NCBI GenBank assembly: GCA_013396755.1
Contig: VWZF01003190.1
Coordinates: 1,244,775-1,308,774, forward strand
Length of the DNA: 64,000 nt
From: Sclerurus mexicanus
Lineage: Eukaryota > Chordata > Aves > Passeriformes > Furnariidae
Reading direction: 5' to 3'
A program made the position numbers and the translations under genes. The notes below the pieces were generated by a model. It did not search any database. It was given only the letters and a program-made list of their open reading frames with translations, and was not told the DNA's origin. Of the stretch, positions 20,436 through 31,400 are shown piece after piece. How positions within the stretch are numbered: the stretch's first letter is position 1; every line of letters begins with the position of its first letter.

Positions 20436-20522
20436 TTTGAATTACCTTGGGAATGTTTGCTTTTTTCCTATTGATCTTGTCGTAGCCAATGCTTACCTAG
20501 TGATGGGTTTCACGTGCTTTGA
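20436..20522. repeat. Diverged interspersed repeat, family 1, copy B
   Basis: Same orientation as the copy at 18846-18941, about 1.6 kb downstream, and shorter by roughly ten bases. See that entry for the shared blocks. Confidence 0.7.
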
Positions 20523-21221
20523 TTGTCAGAATTCAGATTTAAATTGAAAAATAGAGCTCCACTTACGAGATGAGAAAGAAGCCAAGGCTTGTCTTGGACC
20601 ATCTGAAATCCCAACCTATTTGACAATATATAGAAAGCTAAAGAGTTAGCAGTATCTATCTCAAGTCTGCCTAGAGGGACCCACGTTTAACCAAGCCTGA
20701 TTGCAATGCTGTTGGGAGACCTTGTTTGCCCAAATGATACAGCAGAGCCAGTGCAGGGGCTGCAGCTGAGCCTTGGCAGTGCAGCAAGTTGGCTGCAGCC
20801 CTTCATTTCAGCTCTTTAAATGCTTCTCAGTTTTTCACTCTGGATTCATTATCACTTGTTGGTGTCAGTCAGTCAGTGAAGGCTGGATCCCAAATGAAGC
20901 TTGCTGAGTATCTTGGCTCTATTCCATTCGTGATTTCTCAATCTTTTTCAAACAGGTTTTGCTAGAAATTGGTAAGTGGAGGTGAGCACATGAATTTGAA
21001 ATGCAGATTTGTTACCAAATTGATAGGTTTAATAGGTGAAATATTAGTAATTTCTTTTGAAGGAAATAATTATGGGGGGGAAAAAAGCCACAATCTATTT
21101 GCCTTTTTCAGTTTTCCCTTGTTCATGCTTTTTAGTATGTGGCCATAGAGCTGTCCTGAAAATGTCATAAAAGCAAAACCCTGATGTGCTAAATTTCTGC
21201 AATTAGCATTCTTCTCTAATT

Positions 21222-21263
21222 GCATGTAGGTATCTAGGTGCATCTAGGTGCATGTAGGTATCT
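21222..21263. repeat. Small tandem repeat of GCATCTAGGT / GCATGTAGGTATCT units
   Basis: Three adjacent partial units: GCATGTAGGTATCTAGGT, GCATCTAGGT, GCATGTAGGTATCT. A slippage-type local repeat. Confidence 0.6.
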
Positions 21264-22747
21264 CTGTAATTACTTCACTCAATTTGAACCCCAATGTCCT
21301 CTCAGCTCAAGGGTCAAAGAGGAAAACCAAGAAGCAGAAGATTCTTGTGGTTTGAGTGGCTCAGGTACTACCACCACATTGTCAGCCAGGTGGTTGGTGA
21401 CGTCTGTTTTTTTTTTTATATCAAGGCAATTTTGCAAATGTGCAACACTAATTGATTCATATGTCTTAATTGTTGCAGATTAAAAGATAAAACATCTGCA
21501 CCAAACACCATCCTAGAGCTTTTTACTAGTAACAGCAAAGAATTTTTCACATAACTTATCAAACTTAAGAGCAGTGATATAAAAAGAATGTGGAAATTTA
21601 TTGTCAGGATCAGAGCTTCATCACAATTATTGAATATTACTAGTCCAAAGCAGCCTAATAAAATAGTCTCATATTATCTTAGTGTATGGGACATGCTGGG
21701 TATTATATGCCTGTTATATCTCGTAAAATTGGGTAACAGCCTTTCCCATCTCCCTCACTACTTTTTTAGCATAGGCGGGATGTGAAGAGAAGCACTGAAA
21801 ATACTGAACCACACATTGGCAACTTGCATATGAAAAAGAACGGTTTGTTCATTTCTATGTATTAAAGGGCAGGGGGTTTGGATTTGTTTTGTTTTGGTGG
21901 TTTTATTGGTGGGCTTCCCAGACTGTCCGCAATCAGAGCACAGGATAGCTTTGGCTGAGGGGAATTAAAAAAACAAGAGGTAACTCTAGGGCAATGTTCT
22001 AGTTTGCAACTGCTCTTGACCTTCAGGAGCTAGCATTACATCTAGCCAGTATTGAAAGTGCCTGTTTCATTAATGACTTACTTTTGTAGCAAAAGTGCCT
22101 GATTTTCGCAGAAGAGAAATACAGATATATATACAGTACACTTCAGAAATTATATTTGATAAATGGAATGTCCATAAAATATAGCTACAGGGGTTTGCAT
22201 ACTTGCAGCTATTCAAACCTATAGTAATCATCCCTTGTGCCTTCAGAACCTACTAGAGGTTTTTGTTTGTTCCAAAATTGCTGATAAAATTTAACGGCTA
22301 ATTTTGGCTCTTGAGCTTTGTGGGGAGAAATACTTGATTTACAAAATGAGGAAGGTGTCATTCTTTTCCATCCTTTCCATTCAACACTCAGGTGGTCAGA
22401 GCATTTACCAGCAAAGGGGAGAATTGGCATTCCAGTCTTCTGAGGGCATGATTTGAACTTGTGTTGTCTGTAACCCTTGAGTTCCTAAACTTGTTGTTTG
22501 CAACAGGCAGAGGGAGGCTGGTCTTCTCCTAGTCCAGGTGAGCACACTGACTTGCTCAGAGAGAGCTGAGTTCTCCCACCATTGTGCTGTATGAGCTCTA
22601 GCTTTTAACTTCTGTGGTTGCTCTTGTTAAACATCTCCAAGTGGAATAAAAGCTTCAGTTCTGATTCAGTGTAAACCATAGCCTTCTACTTCCTCATCTT
22701 AGGAAAATAAAATAGCCTGCAACTTTTATCTTGATTTATCTTGAAAT

Positions 22748-23283
22748 CCCACCTGGAGTACTGGTGAAACCCCACCTGGAGTAATGTGTCCAGGTCTGAG
22801 GCTCCCAACACAAGAAAGACCTTTGGAATGAGTCCAGAGGAGAGACAAGAAGTTGATCTCAAGTCTGGAGCACCTCTTCTATGAAGATTGGCTGAGACAG
22901 TTGGGGCTGTTCAGCCTGAAGAAGAGAAGGCTCCAGGAAGACTTACAGCACCTTCAAGTATCTGAAAAGGAGGTGGGGAGGGACTTTTGACAAGGGTATT
23001 TAGTGACAAGGGTATTTAGTGACAAGGGAGGAATGGCCTTAAGCTGAAGGAAGGGAGGTTAGATTAGCTATTAGGGAGAAATCCCTTTCTGTGCGGGTAT
23101 GGAGACACTGGAACAGGTTGCCCAGAGAGTTTTTGGAGTCCCCATCCCTGGAGGTGCCCAAGACTGGGCTAAATGGGGCTATGAGTAACCTGGTCTACTG
23201 GAAGATTTTCCTGCCCATGGCAGAGAGTTTGGAACTAGATGATCTTGAAGATCATTTTCAACCCAAGCCATTCTATGATTTGA
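22748..23283 (+). mobile_element. CR1 LINE 3' fragment with internal duplications
   Basis: Sense CR1. Landmarks in order: CCACCTGGAGTAATGTGTCC, AGTCCAGAGGAGAGACAAGA, GGAGCACCTCTTCTATGAAG, GTTCAGCCTGAAGAAGAGAA, GGTTGCCCAGAGAG, CATCCCTGGAGGTGCCCAAG, CTGCCCATGGCAGAGAG, then the 3' end CAACCCAAGCCATTCTATGA. Two local duplications lie inside it. CCCACCTGGAGTA is present twice at the left edge, and a 16-bp unit GACAAGGGTATTTAGT is tandemly doubled at about 22989-23022. The 82-residue frame at 23091-23339 is an accident of CR1 sequence. Confidence 0.94.
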
Positions 23284-26200
23284 TATCAATCTTTGTTTTC
23301 TGTAAATCTTTTAATTTGGTGACTAAACCAAAATATTAATCATACTCAGGAGTCATGCATGAAACCCTCCCTCCTACTCACAAGGCAGGTGTAACACCAG
23401 GACAGAAGGGGCTGCGTTTGGGAAATCATTCTGGGAAGTGTGGTAAGTCTAACAACTAAAGTACCATTCTTCTTCATCTCTCAGTATGCAATTTTCCTGA
23501 GCAACCTACAGAAATATGAAGCCAGAAATACCTTATTAGATGAAAACGCAAAGAATACTGTGAAAGTCATCACGGCAAATTGTTGAGTTATTACATAGCA
23601 CTAACTTCTTTTTTGCTATCAAACTCATAAAATTACATGTTTTATCTTAGTATCAGTGCTATGTTATTTGGGCTGCATTTAGCTGTTTATATAACATCCT
23701 AAACCTTGGAGCAAGGCCTTGCCTGGCTTCTGAAGCACTGAAAGGATTATTTGCTCTGGGGAAACTGCCTTCCCTCTGGGGAGGACTGGTGTTGGGTCAG
23801 GTTTTGAGCTCAATATCAGTTGTGGGGTTTATTTGCAAATATTTTCTTGTGTGAAAGAGACCTTATCCCCAATTCTTACCATTACTTTTTAATATTCCGA
23901 TCCACGTCCCACACTGTATAGTAATGTTGTGTGAACAGGTGTGATTTAAGGCATGCTAAAATTTTCACTTCTATAACATATGGAAAGATTTGTAAATTTA
24001 ATTTTTAGTGGGTATTTGCAGAAGCCATGCCAATGAAATTATGAAAGCTTCGTAGTCTGTTTCTTCCAGAAAATTCTGTTCTGAGTTGTAGATAATTGAA
24101 GAAAAATTTTAATTGTTTTTTTGCAGATTTTCTCAGTAGAAAAATCTTAGATTTTCTTAGAAAAATCTTTGCACTGCAAGTACTGGAGAAGAGCATGCCT
24201 ATGACACTTTGAAACCCTTGTCATCACCAAAAACCAGACTGTTTTGCCCAAAATCACATTGATTTTTACAGGATTGAACCCAATGTGGATTTTCTTATTT
24301 CCGGTTCTCTGTTCTACTCATTAGCTGGGTTTTTCATGTAGATAAATGAAATATAGACAGTTTTGAAGAATATTGTGTTGAAAAATATGCATCTGGGATC
24401 TCCACGAAACTTTGAATTTTTAATCTGCTCGAAAATTCTAAGCTGAAAATAATCCATTTTGACTATAAAGCTTCAAGCAGTTTTGCAGAGATAGGTGTTG
24501 AGAATGCTGTGTCATTTGCATTATGAAGCATATCCTGTTAAAGTCCTTATTCAAGCTCATGAAAATGCTCACTGTTTTCTGTAGGCTTTGGATGAATCCC
24601 ATACTTGCCAACTTGTAAAAGTGCTGTCAATATAGAACTCAAGTTTTGACTGTAGAAATTTCAGTTTAACAACTTGATTGGCAAAGACTTTAATACAACT
24701 ATTTATATACTCACTAGTTTACAAAATATGTTCCCCAAACTTAACAACTTCATCATTCTTTCCTTATTTATGAAAATCATACCTTTGTGCAGAGAATTGC
24801 AATTTGCCCAGTGAAAAGGCATGTTTTATTTTCTAATATTTTTCCCCTTTATCAAGGGATGTTTTGTGACTGTTTATATCCAATGCATACAGCATGCCAA
24901 AAACCATGTAAAACTGTTATGCCTTCTGTGTATTCCTAAATTGCCATATTATTAAGTCAGTTCTTATAACACCCTTGAAGCAAAAATGCTTTCAGTTCTA
25001 ATGGAGGAGGTATTTGTTTTCAGGTAAATAGCATTCCTGTAAGTATTCCCCCCTGCTTAGAAGTACTGCTGCACCAAATACTGTGCATATTTTTCAAGTA
25101 ATGTCTCATTTTTTAATGAACTGATTTTGGTCAAGACAAGGAAAATAGATTAAAATGGGCTTATAACTCTCCAGTCTGAGGGAGGGACCATAATCACCTG
25201 CAGGAACACTGTGGCTCTGAATATACTATGGAGAAAAAAGAAAAACAGCATGAGCAATTTTGTGTCTGTTTCCCATGGGTATTTATGCAGCATATATTTA
25301 AAGATTTTTTACATATATCCTATTCAGCAAGAATTAATAGTACCATAAATTAGCTGCTGCAATTCTGTGTTTGGGCTTCACTTGCCTAATCACATTCCAG
25401 TGAAGCTCCCCTGGCTCCAGATGAGTTAGTGCCTGAGGTGAGTTCACCATTCCCTTACCTAACTCTGCATCGCTCTGCTCTGTGCAGTTGCCCTGAGGAT
25501 GCAGCAGGCACAGACCCAGGCTCTGACCTGCAGTTCCTCCCATAGGAACGCTCTCTTCAAAACTGTTGGCCACTTTGGAATGTTTAAAGTGTTGAAGGAT
25601 GAGCCTGAATGAATAAAGTAAATCACGGTCCAGAATGTTTTAAGCTTTGCAGTTTCTGCAGGTACATGCTTGTATTGGTATCTCAGCATGGGCTTGTATA
25701 ACTCATCTTCATCAAAATCATAGTTTTTAAATACTTCTAATACTTTAAAAAAGAAAAAAAAAGAAAAATACTACTTCTCCAGTCTAATTTGTTTTTATTT
25801 ATTCTGAAATAGCTAATCACTTGGTCTGTTGCTCTTTTTCACCGCACTTTAAGAGGAGATGAGGTATTTTCCAGTTGTTCTCTGAACTTGTTGAAGAACT
25901 TTGACTCTGTCCAAGGCAAGAAATGCGGTTGATAGGTTGACGTGGAGCTCATGCGGGGAGCTTGCTTGAGTCAATGCATATTGTCAGCATTAAAAGCTGT
26001 GATTCAGAGTGTTAGCAGAAGGACAGCTATTGAAACAAGAAGAGCCATACTCCATCCTAGAGGTGCAAGTTCATGCTGGGCAAGAATCTGCCCTAAGGCT
26101 TTATCTCCGCATAATCCTCACTTTAATGTGGTAGAGTGCTTGCTCAAAAGAGTGTTGACAGTTAAGATATTTTAAAAAAAGTAAATCTGTGCTTAAAAGC

Positions 26201-26607
26201 CCCTGAAAATACTATATCTGCAGAAACTTATCCAGTCTTGCATTATAAGTTTTTGAGTAATTGTTAAATGTTTTCTTTATCTAAGACCAATTCACCACCT
26301 AATTACCACTACTTTACAAGTATAATTGATGCCTTCTTGAAACACAGTAGAGTTTCCACTTAATGCTGGGATTTGTGCATTATGGAGACCAGACTGCTTA
26401 GAGTAGAGTACCCTGGTGTCTCTGGCACCCACTGGAGCCCAAAGTTGGGTTCATGGGCTCTGCCTCCTCTGGCCCCACAGGTGGTCTGGTCCATCAGCAA
26501 GATCTTTCTCCTGGCAGAAGGCTGTGCCTTCAGTCCCACTCCCACAGTTTTGTAACACTGTTCAATTAGAACAATAATTTAATTTACCCTTATTTAATTT
26601 AACTTTG
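23284..26607. other. Intergenic, no gene seen
   Basis: AT-rich DNA with no recognisable exon. A tandem pair of palindromes at 24125-24168 is listed separately. Confidence 0.6.
24125..24168. repeat. Tandem pair of short palindromes
   Basis: Two adjacent units, AGATTTTCT(CAGT)AGAAAAATCT and AGATTTTCT(T)AGAAAAATCT. Each can fold on itself and the two also pair with each other. Probably a slippage duplication of an AT-rich palindrome. Confidence 0.7.
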
Positions 26608-26670
26608 TTAAAGGTGGACTGTTGTTCAAGTGAGAAATTGCTGATTTTCAGAAGGAAATCACTTCCCTTT
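26608..26670. repeat. Diverged interspersed repeat, family 2, copy A
   Basis: Aligns without gaps over 63 bases to 28388-28450 at about 80% identity by eye. The shared core is GAAATTGCTGATTT then CAGAAGGAAAT. A shorter shared block, ATTAGAAC(A/C)ATAAT, precedes both copies at different spacing. I do not recognise the family. Confidence 0.7.
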
Positions 26671-27358
26671 TGTGTGTTCCTCCAAGTTTTCTGGTACCTA
26701 TCCAAAGGGGAAGCAAATGAGGTGACCCACCATTGCTGCTCCAGGATGGAGCCAAAGCCTGTTTTGTGAGCTGGACTGGATTTGCTGCTGAAGGAACAAC
26801 CTCTTGTGCCAAGGCAATCAGCCTGCCCTCTCAGTAACAAGGCTCAGTGAGTAGCATGTTAGCGTGACTTGCCAACCACAGGCATGCTTCAGGCAAGTGA
26901 AAATGCTGTTTCAGGCTACCCTTACAGCACGTTTCTAATATTGTCACTGTCATGTCTCATTGCAGACGCTTCTCTTAAAGGCTAGCACAGCAGCAGGCAA
27001 AGAGATGGAGAATGAAGCAAAAGAAACCAGAGTTTATGTTTTTTTTATCTAAAATTTTTTGCTTTGTGTATATAGGTTTTCATTAGGCCTTGTCTCTGAC
27101 AGCAACTGCCTCTGAGCCCCCCGTGAGCGAAGTGTGTTTGGCTGAGCTGCTCCCCAGGGCTCACACACCTCTTTCTGCAGCAGTCGGACTTCTGACCATG
27201 AATAGACAAATGAGGGAAATGGCAGACAAGGTAAAACACTGTTTTCTTTCCCTGTGCATTCCCATGTCCTGTATTGTTACCGGTCCAGTAAGACCACGAG
27301 TGATCACAGGATTCACGTTACAAAAACCAACTCATCTCTCAGATGCCAGGGGAAGGGG

Positions 27359-27400
27359 AAAAAAAAAAAAAACCCAACAAAAACACAACACAAAAAAAAC
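27359..27400. repeat. A-rich simple repeat
   Basis: A14 followed by a degenerate A-rich CAACAAAAACACAACAC stretch. It resembles a decayed A-tail, but no retroelement body was recognised next to it. Confidence 0.6.
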
Positions 27401-28387
27401 TGAAAAGCCAAACGACCAAGTGGAAATGGCTCATCTGCCACGTCAGCCACAGCACATTGTAGGAGCCTGCTCAACCCTCTGGCGCCAATTTACTGCTGGA
27501 AGCAAAGCGTCAGCATCTTGAGCAGCCGATGACAAGAGGCAGCATTTCATGCAAATTTTAAGGTCATGGATACAGAAATTACTATGAAAGGATTTCATTA
27601 GCAAGGCCTGTCCTGTTTCCCTAAGGCTGGTCATCTTGCAAAATCTGATCTGAAAGCTGTGTAGCTGTTGGTAAATTATCCTTTCCTAAGCCCTTTTCCA
27701 ACACCCACAAACTTTCTGCAAAAACCAGATGGGGATTTAACCACTGTTCTGCTTTTTCAAACTTGCCTCAGGATTAGTATTACAAAAATCAAATAGGAAA
27801 GTAATGAAAATACATCTTCTTGGCATGGTACATCTCTGGGGAAAAGTCAGTTAATGCAGAGATTACATTCAAAGCTGATACGTGCATGATAAGTCTGGAT
27901 AATACAATTTTCAAAATTATATTTTAAACTCAGGCTCTGATACATTTTTTGTGTATGCCTTCCCTGGGAGATGAGTTTCTTGTGGATCACTGAGATGCCA
28001 AAGTCCTCCTTTCCAGCAACTGGACACTGTTCATGGTATATCAATCTGGTAGGCTGTTGAATTCCTACCTAGTAGGCTATCACATTCACTGACTGGTATT
28101 TTGGGACTGAAAATTAGTTGCTAATGACTCCCATACTTTCATCAAACCTGGCATTTTATGAATAAAGATGCAAATATAGCTCTGAATTTAACTCATTTCA
28201 TGCTATGAGACATAAATATGTTTGTGGGAACTTAGATGGCAAGGTGCATTTACATTATAGGTGTGTTTAATGGGCAACCATCCAAAGATACATCTTTCCC
28301 ATCTTGCAGTACTTCACTGAAGTGCATTTACAATGTAGCAAAAGAATGTTTTATGAAATTGTTTCATTAGAACCATAATAGTGAATG

Positions 28388-28450
28388 TTAAAGGTGAACT
28401 CTCATTCAAATATGAAATTGCTGATTTGCAGAAGGAAATTATTTCCCTGT
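28388..28450. repeat. Diverged interspersed repeat, family 2, copy B
   Basis: Same orientation as the copy at 26608-26670, about 1.8 kb downstream. Substitutions are scattered, with no indel in the 63-base core. Confidence 0.7.
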
Positions 28451-31400
28451 CAATGTTTATGTAAAGTCCAAATGATAATGCAATACTTTATACGTGGATT
28501 TTTCAGGCTTGCTGCAGAACTCTCTAGCAGGAGATGAAAAGAACAAGTAATAATTCTTGACAAAATTCTGTAGACTTCTCATTATATTTTCTGTGGGACT
28601 TTTTCTATATAACATTTTGGGTTGGGGTTTTTTTTATTATTATTCTGTGAGATTTTTGTGTAAAGTAATTACAGGTTTTAGGTTTCTTTTTACTTTTACT
28701 TTTTGTGTCCTTTTTTTCATTTCACACAGTCATATGCCTTGGGGAGTAAGTGCAAGTGATTTGACAGAAAATGGAGGGGGGTTGTGATGAAGGAACTGGC
28801 CTGAAGCCCCAGAGATTTGTACCAGGCTTTTGTGCAGAGCACCTGGCTCTGTGTCAGGGCTTTTGTGTGACCTGGAGCTGGCAGCACCTGGTACTCAGGT
28901 GCAGCCCTGCGGGGCATGGGAGCAGACAAGACACACTGGACACGGAGCCTGGCTCTGGGCAGGGCTTGGTGGCTCCACATGATCCCATCCTGCTGGCCAG
29001 GAGGTGCAGCAGCAGTTCCAGTCGAGCCTGGTGTGACCACAGCCCATGTTAGCCCAGGTCTAGGCAGCATCAGCAGCATCCCACTGAGCTGCCCAGCTCC
29101 TGTTTGGCTGGTGAGCAGAGCCACAGCTCCTCACACAGGTGTCACCTCTGGCACCCGCAGACCCCATAGAGCCACACCCTCAGGAGAGCATGGGGGTCCC
29201 TTTAGCTCTGTCCTTTCCCCAGGAATTCAACTGCAACCACAGCGATATTCCCGTCACTCTTCACAGCTTTTTCCAAGGCTCCGGGGTTGCTCTTTCCATT
29301 TCATTGCGGCTTCCAGGTCACTCTACAGATAACACCTGCTTAAATGGAGGCAGCCCAGACCACTCTCTAATAAGGTAAACATGATTATTTTGCTTTTGGT
29401 TATAATACCCTGAGCTGCATAGTTTGTGTGTGACATTACTTTTGCAAACATTGGTGTGCTTCCTTACGGCTCTGTTTTGAAAGCAAATAGCCTTTACCTG
29501 CAAGTTATGGTATGTTGTCAATTTTCTCAAATGAGGCTGCAACAAGACTGGTAATTATCGACTTGACAGTACATCACAAATCTTCCTAGGCTTCAGTTTC
29601 TCTGTGTGAAAAAGTGGGAGCAATGCAGGGTTTTAGTAAAAGCTGTGGATGCTGAAGGACATCAGATAGTGGATGCCTTGGGGCTTGCTGACTGGTCAGG
29701 TAACCTCACTAGAACTAACCTCCCCCAAAAACATTACCTCTGGATGAAGATTTTTATTTGTTTCAAGAATGTATATGTATGTGAAAGGAATGATAATACA
29801 CTGAGTAGAATTAAGATAACTCTGAACTTAGAACAAACATAGCTGAGATTTCAGCTGGGGTGAGAGTGCCTTGATGCCAGAATAAACACTCTTGTTTCAC
29901 TCTGGCCTTCCTTTGGAAAACTAGCTGCACACACATAGCTGCCAGCTTCTCTTGGCTGAGTTGACATGCTTCTTACAAATACAGATTTAACTCAGCCGGT
30001 GATTACAACAGACTTTCTTTGCCTTTATATGGTTCTTTCATGTTTCTCTGCATCTAGCTTAGCCTTCTCCCAGTTCTGACTTCACAGCCTAAGAAAGCAG
30101 CTTTGTATTTCTGGGCGTCCTTTGCAATTTCTTGAAATAGTGTGGCACTGACGCTTTTATGCTTAAGGGGTGCTAAACCCACAACTTCCAGTCAGTTGTT
30201 GAAACCTGATGGCATTAATAAAGAGTGATGGTGAGAGGTATTAAGCAGCCCTGTTTTCCTCATGGGAATTGTGTTGTTCTTTATCACTTTCCCCTAAGAT
30301 TGATCCATATTTATCTTTTTAAAGTGTTCTTAAATAAGCACCAGATTTTGTTTACACATGGAATAATTATTTGTCCTAATCTTCCTATTTAAGCAGAAGG
30401 GTGTTCATATTCCCAAGGAAAGTTTTCTCCAAGAATGGAGTATTAGCATTGCATTAGCAGGGTAGGTCTGGAAGCTGGAATACACATCTCTGTGCTACTG
30501 ACTTCTAGTTTGCACTGTAATAAAGTGCAGCCTGAATCTATATATGATAGTGGGGGTTTGCTACAAACCAGCATTATCCCAGGAGACTGTTTTGTTTCTT
30601 CATCAGAAACTTTGTCCTGAGTCTACTAGAGTCAGCATAGCACAAACTTGCAGCCAGCCTCAGCTTTTGTTATTCCTGGGTCAAAGCAAGATGCTGGGAT
30701 GCCAGAGTGTTGCTCAACTTTTTACCAAGTTGCCTTCTGTCTGCCACCACTTCCTTACCACAACAGTCCTTCCTGCTCTTCAGCAACCAGTAAGGTGTGG
30801 TCAGGTTTGCAGTTTGGCATCCCACTTGCTGTGGCCCCAGCACCGCCGCCAGCTCCACATGAACACCACGAAACTACCTCTTTGTAGTCACAAAATTCCC
30901 TAAAGAGGGCTTAACAGAACCAGAAACAATGCTGGCAAAGGGCAGGCAGGATCCGGGATGTTTGGGAAACAAAATCCTGAAGCTGCTTCAAAAGGAGAAG
31001 GCTGTAGCCAGGAAAGAGCCTAAGTCCTGGGGGCCATTCCTGCCTAGCAAGATCTTACCTGGACTTTCTATATTGGTAGTGTGCACCAGATTTCTATGCT
31101 TTGTAAACCCTGGGTGACTGGGGGAAAGAGAAAGAGACATCATGAACCTGAAGCAATGTGTAAGCAGGTTGGCTCAGCACCAAGTCAGACTTACATGCCT
31201 GCTGAAAGTGAGGGCATTTTGATACGAAAGGCACGGCATAGGTACTCTCAGCTGGCTTTTCTTTGCCCAAAATGGGTGAACATTTGCCTTTGCTCTGCAT
31301 TTTCTCTTCCTTCAGCAATACACATTTATGTCATAATAAAGAATACAAAATAGCTTGTTTGGATAACATAAGCTTTATCAACATTTTATCTTTTCAACAC

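Noticed and set aside
28717..29332. Open frames of 135 and 138 residues on opposite strands
   Set aside because: They shadow each other in a GC-rich block, show no known domain, and have no conserved splice context.
30544..30903. 119-residue frame beginning IVGVCYKP, recalling the start of a CR1 endonuclease segment
   Set aside because: Only about six residues resemble the element and the similarity does not continue, so it cannot be called.
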